64,000 nucleotides of DNA from Streptomyces sp. SKN60 (GCF_026236535.1 NZ_JAHTMW010000004.1:310001-374000); one strand, 5' to 3'; positions 25,595-34,716 are shown, counted from the stretch's first letter. Program-made: numbers and translations. Notes: generated from the sequence alone by a model not told the origin.

Positions 25595-25847
25595 GGCCCG
25601 TTCCTTCCTGGGTGGTGACGGTGTCGCCGGGGCGGGCGGGCAGCAGACAGGCGCGCTGGTTCGGGCGCCCGTTGACGGTGACGAGGCAGTCGTAGCACTG
25701 GCCGATACCGCAGAAGGCGCCGCGCGGCGCGCCGTCGGTGCGGGTGGCGCGCCAGGCGAGGATGCCGGCCGACCAGAGGACGGCGGCGACGGACTGGCCC
25801 TCCTGGGCCGGGAGTTCACGGCCGTCGAAGGTCAGCGTGTAGGACAC
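25575..25847 (-). CDS. Small [2Fe-2S] protein, HcnA-like subunit
   Basis: 90 residues. The four cysteines C46, C51, C54 and C67 have the plant-type ferredoxin spacing C-x4-C-x2-C-x12-C. It should pass electrons between the catalytic flavin subunit and the partner flavoprotein. GTG 25847 has GGAG seven bases upstream. It is the middle gene of the three-subunit set; 64 bases of C-rich (as transcribed) sequence separate it from the catalytic subunit. Confidence 0.92.
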   Translation of the reverse strand: MSYTLTFDGRELPAQEGQSVAAVLWSAGILAWRATRTDGAPRGAFCGIGQCYDCLVTVNGRPNQRACLLPARPGDTVTTQEGTGRAALED

Positions 25848-25911
25848 GGGGCGCTCCGGTGTGGGTGGGTGGGTGCGTGGTGGCCGCTCCGGTGGCCGCC
25901 ACTTCCGTTCC

Positions 25912-27075
25912 TCATTCCGCTCCCCCGCCGTGTCCGTCGAAGTCCCGGTGGGGTGCGAAGGGTGCCAGGTCGAGGGGGGGTTCCGCGCCCGTGAGGGCGG
26001 CTGCGATCAGTGCCGCCGTCGCCGGGGCCAGGCCGATGCCCGCTCCCTCGTGGCCGCACGCGTGGAACAGGCCCGGCACCCGGTGGTCCGGGCCGATCGC
26101 CGGGAGATGGTCCGGGAGGTAGGGGCGGAAGCCGTGGTACGCCCGGATGACGTCCACGTCGGACAGGATCGGGAAGAGTGCGGCCGCCTGCGCGGCGAGG
26201 CGCTGGAGGGCCTGCGGGGAGAGCGTGCGGTCGAAGCCCACGCGTTCGCGGGTCGCGCCGATCAGGACCGGGCCCGCCGGGGTGCCCTCCACGACGGCCG
26301 AGGACTGGAGGTTCGCGGAGTCGCTGGCCACGTCGGCGACGTAGTCGGCCGCGTACACCTTGTGGCGGACGAGCGGCGGCAGCGGTTCCGTGACCAGTAC
26401 GAAGCCCCGGCGGGGCAGTACGGGCAGGTGCGCGCCGGCGAGTGCGGCGATCTCGCCGCCCCATGTGCCCGCGGCGTTCACCACGGCGGGTGCGAGGAGT
26501 TCGCGGCGGGGTGTGCGGACGCCGGTGACGGTGCCGGAGGGGGTACGGAGGATCCCGGTGACCTCTTCGCCCAGGTAGGTCGTGGCGCCGGAGGCTGCGA
26601 GCAGGTGGGCCGCCGCCTTGGCCGGCTGGACCTGGGCGTCCTGGGGGTAGAGGAAGCCGCCTGTGTGGGAGGGGGCCAGGTGGGGTTCGAGTGCGGTCAG
26701 GTCCTGAGCCTGGATTTCCTCGGCCCGTACGCCCGATTCTCGTTGGGACTCGGCGAAGGCTCTGAGGGCCTTCAGGGTGGGCTCGTCGTGCGCCACGACG
26801 AGCCCACCCTTCGGCTCGTACTCGATGTCCGGCGGGAGTGCGTCGGACAGTTCGCGCCAGAGTCTCGTGGACAGCAGCGCGAGGTCGAGCTCGGGGCCCG
26901 TCCCCTTGTCGGAGACGAGCAGGTTGCCTTCCCCGGCACCGGTGGTGCCGCCCGCGACGGGACCGCGGTCGACGACGGCGACGGAGAGGCCGGAGCGGGC
27001 CGCGAAGTAGGCGCAGGCGGCTCCGATCACGCCGGCACCGATGATCACGGCGTCCAGGGAGTGTCTCTTGGGCAC
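25912..27075 (-). CDS. FAD-dependent D-amino-acid/hydroxyproline dehydrogenase, catalytic (HcnC-like) subunit
   Basis: 387 residues of the DAO family: GAGVIG at 13-18, GGTTGAGEGNLLVSDKG near 42, and a C-terminal GHEGAGIGLAPATAALIA FAD loop. It should oxidise cis-4-hydroxy-D-proline to 1-pyrroline-4-hydroxy-2-carboxylate with the two accessory subunits. GTG 27075 has no ribosome site. A CATATT -10-like element lies seven bases before it, so a leaderless mRNA is plausible. The exact operator palindrome lies ten bases upstream. Confidence 0.88.
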   Translation of the reverse strand: MPKRHSLDAVIIGAGVIGAACAYFAARSGLSVAVVDRGPVAGGTTGAGEGNLLVSDKGTGPELDLALLSTRLWRELSDALPPDIEYEPKGGLVVAHDEPTLKALRAFAESQRESGVRAEEIQAQDLTALEPHLAPSHTGGFLYPQDAQVQPAKAAAHLLAASGATTYLGEEVTGILRTPSGTVTGVRTPRRELLAPAVVNAAGTWGGEIAALAGAHLPVLPRRGFVLVTEPLPPLVRHKVYAADYVADVASDSANLQSSAVVEGTPAGPVLIGATRERVGFDRTLSPQALQRLAAQAAALFPILSDVDVIRAYHGFRPYLPDHLPAIGPDHRVPGLFHACGHEGAGIGLAPATAALIAAALTGAEPPLDLAPFAPHRDFDGHGGGAE

Positions 27076-27084
27076 GGCAGTAAT

Positions 27085-27093
27085 ATGTCACAT
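27085..27093. promoter_or_regulatory. GntR-type operator, site 3 (perfect palindrome ATGTCACAT)
   Basis: The only 9-of-9 copy. On the minus strand it merges with a CATATT -10-like hexamer (27082-27087), with TGGGCA 17 bases upstream as a weak -35. Binding would block the dehydrogenase promoter. Confidence 0.65.
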
Positions 27094-27144
27094 TCTTCAG
27101 GCGGTGCCCAGGGGCTGCTGCCCCTGGGCACGATTGACGGTCGG

Positions 27145-29484
27145 TCAGCTGCGCAGCGGGCCCTCGCAGCGGTAGCTCGACGTGCCCGCGACCCGGTTGG
27201 ACCAGATCTCGATCGGTCCGAAGCTGCAGTTCATGTCGGCCAGGTTGTTCAGCCCGGACTCACGGGCGCGGTCGAGGACGAAGTAGTCGACGGTCTCGGA
27301 CATGTCCTTGAAGTTCTGGTCGTCGCTGCTCCAGTTACTCAGGTTCGCCGTGATCCTTCCGGTGCAGATGAAGCGCCGCTTGCCGGTGTCGCCGTTCTCG
27401 ACACAGTCCGGGTTGCTGTACGTGGCCCCTTCGAAGGCGGTCTTCACGCCGACGACGGTCGAGTAGGTGAGCCGGTCGTTGGGGGTGAACGTGGTGTTGG
27501 GCACGTAGAGGTCGTCGACCTTGGCGATCTGCGTGTCCAGGAAGCGGTCGTACGCGGCCTGGAGGCCGGGGTCGGCGCTGAGGCGTTCGCGCCAGGCGTC
27601 GTAGCCGGCGACGTCGTTCGCGCGCAGGCGCCCGTACATCTCGCGGAGCAGGCTGGGGCGCTCGGCCCACAGGAACTCGAAGAAGGTGCCCGCGTAGTTG
27701 TAGAAGCGGAAGCCGTCGCCGTCGTAGGTGGCGTGCAGGAGCTGGCGCACGTTCATGCGGGGGCCGCCGCCGGCGGTGTCGTTGATGATGCCGCGGACCA
27801 GGGACTTGCGGACGACGATGCCGTTGTCGCGGGTGGCGCCGTCGAAGAACTCGGCGGTGCCCTCGTCCATGGCGGTGGTGCGGTCGCCCTGGTACCAGGG
27901 GCCCTCGCCGAAGAAGCCGGGGACGGCGAACCGTCCGTTGAGGTAGTGGGTGTACTCGTGCCGGAAGAGCTCTTCGAGGGTCAGCGTGGAGTCCTGCGGG
28001 ACGCGCCGCTGGTAGGTGTAGAAGGTGGCGCCGTTCTCGATGTAGATGCCGCCGTTGTTGGTGTCGTACCCGGTGAGCAGCGGGTGGTAGTTCTCGTAGT
28101 CGGCGCGCGAGGCGTACAGCACGATGTTCAGGGTGCTGTTGGGGTCGCCGGTGAGGGGCGTGTCGGTGCCGAGGACGCGGTGGAACTGGGCCTTGACCTG
28201 CTTGCTGGCGTAGTAGAGCTGGTCGACGGTGGCGCGGTCGAGGGCGGTGCGGACCTTGATGCCGCCGTTGTCGTAGCTGTACGTGTAGGGGAAGAGGCGC
28301 TTCTCGATGTCGGCCTTGCAGACGTTGTAGGGCGCGCAGGCGTCGTAGGTGTTGAGCCAGCTGACGATCTTGGCCCACGGCTGGCTGCCGTAGCCGAAGC
28401 CGGACTCGACGGAGGCGAGGAGGGCGCCGAGGTCGGCGACGACGGCCGGCTGGAGGCCGGATATCTGGCCGAAGCGGCCGTACTCGGAGAGCGCGTCGCG
28501 GACCACCCAGGCGTTGGCGGTGCCCTTGAGGTGGGTGTAGCCGGAGAAGGCCTTGAAGGCGGCGCGGTAGGCCGGGTCGGCCTTGGCGGCGGCGTGGAAG
28601 GCGGTGTCCTGGTTGCCCGGGTAGATCCCCAGGTAGTTGACGGAGAGCGCGGCGAGGGCGGCGCCCGCCCAGGTGGGGTCCTGGTTGGTCGCGGAGTGCG
28701 CGCCGTCCATGGTGGCGAGGACCTTCACGATCAGGCCGAGCTGGTACTGGCGCAGGCCGGGGGCGCTGCCGATGTAGAGGGCCTCGCGCAGGGTGGCGGC
28801 GTTGGTGGCGGTGACGTCGAAGGTGTGGGCGGCGTTGCCGAAGTCGGCGATGGCGCGGCGGACGGCGTCGACGGTCGGGGCGTCGGTGATGTCGATCTCG
28901 GTGCGGGAGAAGTCGTGGTAAGCCACCGCGTGGAGGTAGGTGAACATCTCCTCCAGATGGGTGGAGTTGCGTCCGTCGTGGGCGGCCGCGAGGGACGAGA
29001 TGCGGCGTGAGACGGCCTGGACGTGGGCGTCGGACATGACCGGGGCCAGTCGGGCGTCCCAGGTCCAGATGAGGTCGCGCAGACAGCCGTCGGCGGTGAC
29101 GGCCGGGTCGGCGAGGAAGTCCGCGAACTGCTCGGGCGAGAGGCCGGTGACTCCGTCGAGGGTGCAGGGCACGCCGGCGGCGAAGGCGGTGCGGGCCTTC
29201 GCACCCTTGGCCTTGGGCGCGGGGCCGGGGATCCGGGCCTTGGCCCCGGCGCCGCCGGGGGCGGTGGGCGGAGTGGGCTTGGCCGTACGGGGGTTGGCGA
29301 GGTGCTCGACCTCGTCGAAGGGGTTCTGCCCGGGCGCGCCGAACGCGGCGGGGAGCGGGGCGGGCGCCGGGGCCGGGGCGGCCGCGGGTTCGGCGGCCTG
29401 GGTCGTGGCCTGGCCCGCGGCGAGGAGGGTCACCGCGACGGCGGTGGCGAGCAGGGAGGTACGCACGAGTCTGCGCTGGGACAC
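27145..29484 (-). CDS. Secreted M9 family collagenase
   Basis: 779 residues from GTG 29484, chosen because AGGAG lies five bases upstream and the result is a clean signal peptide (SQRRLVRTSLLATAVAV, cut near ATTQAAEP). ATG 29520 is an in-frame alternative. An N-terminal activator half (about 90-400) is followed by the gluzincin catalytic domain with HEYTH at 509-513 and the third zinc ligand Glu541 in MDEGTAEF, the spacing known for clostridial collagenases. The C-terminus (about 690-779) is a small extra domain, with no obvious PKD repeat. It cuts collagen outside the cell. It lies next to hydroxyproline catabolism and shares its operator motif. Confidence 0.93.
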   Translation of the reverse strand: MSQRRLVRTSLLATAVAVTLLAAGQATTQAAEPAAAPAPAPAPLPAAFGAPGQNPFDEVEHLANPRTAKPTPPTAPGGAGAKARIPGPAPKAKGAKARTAFAAGVPCTLDGVTGLSPEQFADFLADPAVTADGCLRDLIWTWDARLAPVMSDAHVQAVSRRISSLAAAHDGRNSTHLEEMFTYLHAVAYHDFSRTEIDITDAPTVDAVRRAIADFGNAAHTFDVTATNAATLREALYIGSAPGLRQYQLGLIVKVLATMDGAHSATNQDPTWAGAALAALSVNYLGIYPGNQDTAFHAAAKADPAYRAAFKAFSGYTHLKGTANAWVVRDALSEYGRFGQISGLQPAVVADLGALLASVESGFGYGSQPWAKIVSWLNTYDACAPYNVCKADIEKRLFPYTYSYDNGGIKVRTALDRATVDQLYYASKQVKAQFHRVLGTDTPLTGDPNSTLNIVLYASRADYENYHPLLTGYDTNNGGIYIENGATFYTYQRRVPQDSTLTLEELFRHEYTHYLNGRFAVPGFFGEGPWYQGDRTTAMDEGTAEFFDGATRDNGIVVRKSLVRGIINDTAGGGPRMNVRQLLHATYDGDGFRFYNYAGTFFEFLWAERPSLLREMYGRLRANDVAGYDAWRERLSADPGLQAAYDRFLDTQIAKVDDLYVPNTTFTPNDRLTYSTVVGVKTAFEGATYSNPDCVENGDTGKRRFICTGRITANLSNWSSDDQNFKDMSETVDYFVLDRARESGLNNLADMNCSFGPIEIWSNRVAGTSSYRCEGPLRS

Positions 29485-29583
29485 CTGGGCTCCTGAGGAG
29501 GGCGTGGGGGATGGCTGCATGCGCGGTGAACTCCCCTGACTCATAGGGGAGTTGACGGATGTCGGGTTCACCGGCTGAGCAGT

Positions 29584-29612
29584 AAAATAGTAATGTGAAA
29601 TTGCACTGACAA
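29584..29612 (-). promoter_or_regulatory. Collagenase promoter with embedded operator, site 4
   Basis: On the minus strand -35 TTGTCA (29607-29612) and -10 TATTTT (29584-29589) have a 17-base spacer. The spacer holds ATGTGAAAT (29593-29601, 8 of 9 to ATGTGACAT) and a near-dyad GTGAAATTGCAC (29595-29606). The low GC here contrasts with its surroundings. The rest of the 29485-29656 gap shows nothing clear. Confidence 0.6.
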
Positions 29613-29656
29613 GAGTTGTGCACCCATCAGTTCGCGGCACCCGCTACCTTGACCCG

Positions 29657-29875
29657 ATGCCCGCGCTGCGCTCGCTCGCCCTCGACGCCCTCGACGACCC
29701 GCCCCTGCCCCCGCTCCCGGAGGCCGCGGCCGAGCTCCTGATCCGGCTGTCCGCCCCGCCCCGGCTCGTGGCACACCTGCGCGCGGTGCACGACGCCGCC
29801 GTACGGCTCCTCGACGCGATCGGCGCCGACGCGGACGCGCGGCTCGCGTTCCAGGGGGCGTACCCGGTGATGTGA
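29657..29875 (+). pseudogene. Truncated HD-domain-like protein, 72 residues
   Basis: PPRLVAHLRAVHDAAVRLLDAI (abbreviated here to residues about 34-55) resembles the opening helix of HD-type phosphohydrolases seen in Streptomyces. The frame then stops 17 residues later, before the metal-binding HD pair that should follow. ATG 29657 has no ribosome site. It is probably a remnant or a 5' fragment rather than a working enzyme. A genuine small protein is possible. Confidence 0.4.
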
Positions 29876-29918
29876 CCGGCGGTGCGGTTAACCTGGCGCC
29901 TCGACGCGAGGAGGCAGC

Positions 29919-30512
29919 ATGGGGCGGATGCCGTCGGCGGAACGGCGCCGGCAGTTGGTGGAGGCGGCGGTCCGGGTCATGGCCAGGGACGGGGTGGGGC
30001 GGGCGACGACGCGGGCGATCTGCGCCGAGGCGGAGGTGTCGCTGAGCGTCTTCCACTACTGCTTCGACTCCAAGCAGGAGCTCCTGGAGGCGGCCATCGG
30101 GTCGATCACCGGGAACTACGTGGCCCGGGTGATGTCGGCGGTCGAGCCGCGGGCGACGCTGCGCGAGACCGTGCGGGGCGCGCTCGGGACGTACTGGGAG
30201 CATGTGCGGGCTCATCCGGCCGAGCACATGCTGACGTACGAGCTGACCCAGTACGCGCTGCGCGAGGAGGGCTTCGAGCATCTGGCGCGGGCGCAGTACG
30301 AGCAGTACGTGGCGTCCGCCGCGGTCCTGGTGGGGCAGGTGTGCGCCGTGCTCGGGGTGACGCCGAAGGTGCCGGTGGAGCTGGTCGCGCGGGTGCTCGC
30401 GGCGACGATCGACGGGCTGACGCTGCAGTATCTGGTGCTCGGCGACGAGCAGGCGGCCGAGGCGCTCCTCGATGCGACGGCGGATCAGCTGGTGGCGCTG
30501 ATCGGCGGCTGA
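29919..30512 (+). CDS. TetR/AcrR family regulator
   Basis: 197 residues with GAGGAGG just before the ATG. The N-terminal helix-turn-helix is RATTRAICAEAEVSLSVFHYCF (about 28-49), followed by KQELLEAAI. The C-terminal ligand domain is all alpha. Its target is not evident: no dyad was recognised beside it, and the divergent collagenase promoter carries a GntR-type site instead. Confidence 0.9.
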   Translation: MGRMPSAERRRQLVEAAVRVMARDGVGRATTRAICAEAEVSLSVFHYCFDSKQELLEAAIGSITGNYVARVMSAVEPRATLRETVRGALGTYWEHVRAHPAEHMLTYELTQYALREEGFEHLARAQYEQYVASAAVLVGQVCAVLGVTPKVPVELVARVLAATIDGLTLQYLVLGDEQAAEALLDATADQLVALIGG

Positions 30513-30659
30513 GGGCGGCTCTCGATCGCCAACAGGTCGTTTGACCCGGACTCTTGACTCACTGGTGGTTCACCGCGATCCTCGGCGCGAGCCCACTGTT
30601 ACCGCCAGAAACACCCAGGACGGCTCGCAGCCCGGTATCCCCCATGACCGAAGGCATCG

Positions 30660-32738
30660 ATGACCATGATTCGACCATCCACACGCGGGCCGGGCGGCCG
30701 ATTCGCCCTCGTGGCCCTGTTCATCGCACTGGCCACCGTCGTCTTCGGCGCCGGCCCGGTCCCCGCCGCCGACACCGGCGGCCAGTGGTGGGAGCCCACC
30801 GCACGGCCGGCGCCCGATTCGCAGATCAACGTCACCGGCGCCCCGTTCAAGGGGACGGACGCGTCGGGAAACGTGCGCGGCTTCGTCGACGCGCACAACC
30901 ACCTGATGTCCAACGAGGGCTTCGGCGGCCGCATGATCTGCGGCCAGACCTTCTCCACGGCCGGAATCGCCGAGGCGCTCAAGGACTGTCCCGAGCACTA
31001 CCCCGACGGCTCGGGCGCCCTCTTCGAGCACCTCACCGGCGGTGACAACGGCAAGCACGACCCGGTCGGCTGGCCCACGTTCAAGGACTGGCCCGCCAAC
31101 AACTCGCTGAGCCACCAGCAGAACTACTACGCCTGGGTCGAGCGCGCCTGGCGCGGCGGCCAGCGGGTCCTGGTCAACGACCTGGTGACCAACGGGCTGA
31201 TCTGCTCGATCCTGCCGCGCGACCGCGGCTGCGACGAGATGGACGCGATCCGCCTGGAGGCGCGGAAGTCCTACGAGCTGCAGGACTACGTCGACTCGAT
31301 GTACGGCGGCCCGGGCAAGGGCTGGTTCCGCATCGTCACGGACGCGGCGCAGGCCCGTTCGGTGATCGAGCAGGGCAAGCTCGCGGTCGTGCTCGGCGTG
31401 GAGACCTCGGAGCCGTTCGGCTGCAAGATGATCCTCGACGTCCCGCAGTGCAGCCAGGCCGACATCGACAAGGGCCTGGACGAGCTGTACGGGCTCGGCG
31501 TGCGCAGCATGTTCCTGTGCCACAAGTTCGACAACGCGCTGTGCGGTGTGCGCTTCGACAGCGGCACCACCGGTGTCGCCGTGAACATCGGCCAGTTCCT
31601 GTCGACCGGCACCTTCTGGGCGACCGAGAAGTGCGCGGGCCCGCAGCACGACAACCCGATCGGGCTGGCGGCGGCGCCCGCCGCGATGGCCGAGAAGCTG
31701 CCGGCGGGCGTGACCGTGCCCTCGTACGCCTCGGACGCGCAGTGCAACACCCGCGGTCTGACCCGGCTCGGCGAGCACGCCCTGAAGGGGATGATGCAGC
31801 GCGGGATGATGCTGGAGCTCGACCACATGAGCGTGAAGGCCGCGGGCCGGGCGCTCGACATGCTCGAGGCCGAGGAGTACCCGGGCGTCATCTCCAGCCA
31901 CAGCTGGATGGACCTGGACTGGACCGAGCGGGTCTACCGTCTCGGCGGTTTCGTCGCCGAGTACATGCACGGCGCCGAGGGCTTCATCGGCGAGGCCGCG
32001 CAGAAGGCGGACCTGCGCAAGAAGTACGGCGTCGGCCTCGGCTACGGCACCGACATGAACGGTGTCGGCGGCTGGCCGGGCGCGCTCGGCGAGGACGCGC
32101 CGAACGCCGTGAAGTACCCCTTCAAGAGCTTCGACGGCGGTGCGACGCTCGACCGGCAGGTGACGGGTGAGCGCACCTGGGACCTGAACAAGGACGGCGC
32201 CGCGCACAACGGCCTGGTCCCGGACTGGGTCGAGCAGATCCGGCTCACCCCGGGCGGTCCTGGTGTGGTGGACGAGCTGGCGAAGGGCGCGGAGTCGTAT
32301 CTGCGCACGTGGAAGGCGACCGAGCAGCACGAGATGGGCGTCAACCTGGCCTCCGGCCGGCCCACCGGCGCGTCGACCACCCAGTGGTGGAACCCGTTCG
32401 TGGACTACTCGCCGGGCCTCGCCACCGACGGCGACACCGGCACCCGCTGGGCCAGCGAGTGGTCGGACGACCAGTGGTGGCAGGTGGACCTGGGCGAGTC
32501 GCGCCGGATCGGCCGGGTCACCCTGGACTGGGAGGCCGCCTTCGGCAAGGCCTACCGGATCGAGCTGTCGGACGACGGCGCGAACTGGCGTTCCGTGTGG
32601 TCCACGGACGCCGGTGACGGTGGTTACGACACGGCCGAGTTCGCCTCGCAGCAGGCCCGCTATGTGCGGGTGCACGGCGAGAAGCGGGGCACCGGCTGGG
32701 GCTATTCGCTGTACGAGGTGAAGGTCACCCGGACCTAA
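30660..32738 (+). CDS. Secreted amidohydrolase/M19-like metal hydrolase with C-terminal F5/8 (discoidin) domain
   Basis: 692 residues. A signal peptide (about 1-37) is followed by a metal hydrolase domain opening with FVDAHNHLMSNEGFGG (His79 and His81 as first ligands). It continues through LVVNDLVT-like and LELDHMSVKAAG segments to the terminal ligand strand YGTDMNG. The C-terminal 140 residues (ASGRPTGASTTQWWNPFVD, QWWQVDLGESRRIGRVTLDWE) form a galactose-binding-like F5/8 type C module that would anchor it to glycans or surfaces. Membrane-dipeptidase-like activity is the nearest guess; substrate unknown. A strong terminator follows. Confidence 0.8.
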   Translation: MTMIRPSTRGPGGRFALVALFIALATVVFGAGPVPAADTGGQWWEPTARPAPDSQINVTGAPFKGTDASGNVRGFVDAHNHLMSNEGFGGRMICGQTFSTAGIAEALKDCPEHYPDGSGALFEHLTGGDNGKHDPVGWPTFKDWPANNSLSHQQNYYAWVERAWRGGQRVLVNDLVTNGLICSILPRDRGCDEMDAIRLEARKSYELQDYVDSMYGGPGKGWFRIVTDAAQARSVIEQGKLAVVLGVETSEPFGCKMILDVPQCSQADIDKGLDELYGLGVRSMFLCHKFDNALCGVRFDSGTTGVAVNIGQFLSTGTFWATEKCAGPQHDNPIGLAAAPAAMAEKLPAGVTVPSYASDAQCNTRGLTRLGEHALKGMMQRGMMLELDHMSVKAAGRALDMLEAEEYPGVISSHSWMDLDWTERVYRLGGFVAEYMHGAEGFIGEAAQKADLRKKYGVGLGYGTDMNGVGGWPGALGEDAPNAVKYPFKSFDGGATLDRQVTGERTWDLNKDGAAHNGLVPDWVEQIRLTPGGPGVVDELAKGAESYLRTWKATEQHEMGVNLASGRPTGASTTQWWNPFVDYSPGLATDGDTGTRWASEWSDDQWWQVDLGESRRIGRVTLDWEAAFGKAYRIELSDDGANWRSVWSTDAGDGGYDTAEFASQQARYVRVHGEKRGTGWGYSLYEVKVTRT

Positions 32739-32754
32739 TCAGCCGACGTACGTA

Positions 32755-32791
32755 CGAAGGGCCCGCCGGCGCTTGTCCGGCGGGCCCTTCG
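32755..32791. terminator. Bidirectional rho-independent-like terminator
   Basis: A perfect 15-bp stem (CGAAGGGCCCGCCGG with its complement) and a seven-base loop between two convergent genes. Confidence 0.9.
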
Positions 32792-32808
32792 TCGTGTCGC
32801 GACAGGTG

Positions 32809-34716
32809 CTACAGGGTGCGGCAGAGCAGGGCGTCGGGGGTCTTGCCCTTGGCCCAGGCGCCGGTGAAGGCGAGGCCCGCGACGTACTCGGTGGTGGCGC
32901 ACTGGCCCTTGTAGTCGCCCTCGGCGAACTCGCCGCCGGGGGCGCCCGTGGCGCCGGCGGGGCGGTTGTCGCCGCGGTCGAACCACAGGGTGCGGCCCGT
33001 CAGCGGCAGGGCGCGGCTCGCTCCGGTGCAGAGCAGGGCGGAGACGGCCTGGCCGCGGACGCTGTAGCCGGTCGCGAACTGGCCCTGGGGGCACTGGAGT
33101 TTGGTGTAGCCGCCGGCCCAGTCGCCCTCCTTCACAAAGCGCTCGTCGCGGACCACGGTGACCGGTCCGGTGGGTGCGGTGAGGCCGCGTGCGCCGGCGT
33201 CGGTGCACAGGCCGCGTCCGTCGCGGTGGGCGAGGCCGATGAGCCGCTGCCCGTCGGGGCAGACGCCCTTGCGGGCGCCGGAGTCCCAGTCGCCGCCGGC
33301 CCGGGTGCGCAGGGACTGGACGGCGTCGGCGTGGTCCAGGTTGAGCATGTCCCAGGTGTCGGTGACCGGGACGGGCCCGGTCGTGGCGGGGGCGGTGACG
33401 AGGCGCTGCCAGTCGGGGGCCCGCCAGTCGGTGCCGTCGAGGAGGCCGGAACGCCGGCCCGCGGGGTCGTAGTCGAGGAGCTTCCAGCGTCCGTGGCCGG
33501 TGAAGCCGACGAGCGGCCAGTAGGCGAAGTCGGCGTCGGTGGCGATCAGGTAGTCGACGAAGTGGGTGAACCAGGCGCGGGCCTGGGGGTCGGTCTCGTC
33601 GGCGCCGATGCCGAACTCGCTGATCCAGACGGGGGCGGTGTAGTGCCGTTCGGTGTCGGCGGTGACGAAGAAGGCCTGGCGGTGCAGGGTCGCGAAGAGT
33701 TCGTCGCGGGAGAGTTCCTGGTAGCGCCAGTCGTGGGTCTCGCCGGTGCCGGTGGCGCCGGTGTGGTTCGGCCCGGTGTAGCCGTAGAAGTGGGCCGAGT
33801 AGACCAGTTTGTTCGAGGCCACGAGGGTGTGGGAGAGGGTGCGGGCGGGTTCCAGGGTGGGGCGCCAGTGGAAGAGTCCGTCGGCGGGGATGCCCTGCCA
33901 GTTGATGCCCTCGACGATGACGAGGAGGTCGGGGTTGGCCTCGGTGAGGAGGCGGTCGCCGAGGCGCTGGGTGGCGGTCCACCAGTCGTGGTCGTCGCCC
34001 CAGCCCCAGTTGGCGTCGTCCATGATCGTGCGGCGGACCTCGTTGTAGAGGTCGGCGCCGACGACCCGCTTGTTGGCCTTGTAGCGCTGGGCGAGGAACA
34101 GCCAGTCGTTCTCCCACTGGGCGGTGGACTGGCTGGTGTTCCAGCGTTCGTTGCCGTCGAGGCCGCAGCACCAACGGGAGGTGTTGGTGTGGTTGTTGAG
34201 GACGACCGCGAAGCCCTCGGCGGTGGTCGCGGCGATCACCGCGTCGAAGACCTGGAGCGGGGTGCGGCCGCGGAGCTCGGGGTTGGCGGCGACGGCGGCG
34301 TCCGGGACGGGCCGGGTGTCGTGCAGCATCTCGTTGGAGAAGGGCAGCCGGAGGCTGTTGAGGCCGAGGGCGTGGAAGTCGGCCAGAATTCCGGCGAGGG
34401 GTTTGCGGTCGAGGCCGAGGGGAAGCTGGTCGGACTTCTCGGCGTCGTGGTGGCTTGCCGGGTCGGCGAGGTCGCCGGAGCCGTTCCAGGAGCCCTGGGC
34501 GCCGTGCCAGTTGCCGGACTTGAGCTTGAAGCGGTTGCCGTTCGCGTCGACGACATGGCGGCCGCGGGTGCTCAGCGGGGGCTGCCAGCTGTCGGCGAGG
34601 GCGGTGCCGGCGTCGGTGACGGTCACGGATTCCGTGACGGAGGCGGGTGCGGCGGCCGGTGTCCCGGCAGCCAGGAGGGCCGCGGCGAGCGCGGCCCCCA
34701 GAAGTGTTCTCTTCAC
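32809..34716 (-). CDS. Secreted GH5-family glycoside hydrolase with three C-terminal Cys-pair repeats
   Basis: 635 residues. A signal peptide covers about 1-25. The GH5 barrel (about 45-440) has the acid/base Glu226 in DLYNEVR and the nucleophile Glu367 in ISEFGIG. Three repeats of about 45 residues follow, each with a GxxxGxCPxGQ-like start and a late LCT or LCR. The family cuts beta-1,4 or beta-1,3 glucans, mannans or glycolipids. The unusual metal-like HHDAEK and CCGLDGN loops are not diagnostic. The tail is probably a substrate-binding module. Confidence 0.86.
   Translation of the reverse strand: MKRTLLGAALAAALLAAGTPAAAPASVTESVTVTDAGTALADSWQPPLSTRGRHVVDANGNRFKLKSGNWHGAQGSWNGSGDLADPASHHDAEKSDQLPLGLDRKPLAGILADFHALGLNSLRLPFSNEMLHDTRPVPDAAVAANPELRGRTPLQVFDAVIAATTAEGFAVVLNNHTNTSRWCCGLDGNERWNTSQSTAQWENDWLFLAQRYKANKRVVGADLYNEVRRTIMDDANWGWGDDHDWWTATQRLGDRLLTEANPDLLVIVEGINWQGIPADGLFHWRPTLEPARTLSHTLVASNKLVYSAHFYGYTGPNHTGATGTGETHDWRYQELSRDELFATLHRQAFFVTADTERHYTAPVWISEFGIGADETDPQARAWFTHFVDYLIATDADFAYWPLVGFTGHGRWKLLDYDPAGRRSGLLDGTDWRAPDWQRLVTAPATTGPVPVTDTWDMLNLDHADAVQSLRTRAGGDWDSGARKGVCPDGQRLIGLAHRDGRGLCTDAGARGLTAPTGPVTVVRDERFVKEGDWAGGYTKLQCPQGQFATGYSVRGQAVSALLCTGASRALPLTGRTLWFDRGDNRPAGATGAPGGEFAEGDYKGQCATTEYVAGLAFTGAWAKGKTPDALLCRTL

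Noticed and set aside
25861..29010. A 1049-residue plus-strand frame
   Set aside because: Val/Gly/Glu-rich antisense of the dehydrogenase and collagenase genes, with no ribosome site or recognisable motif.
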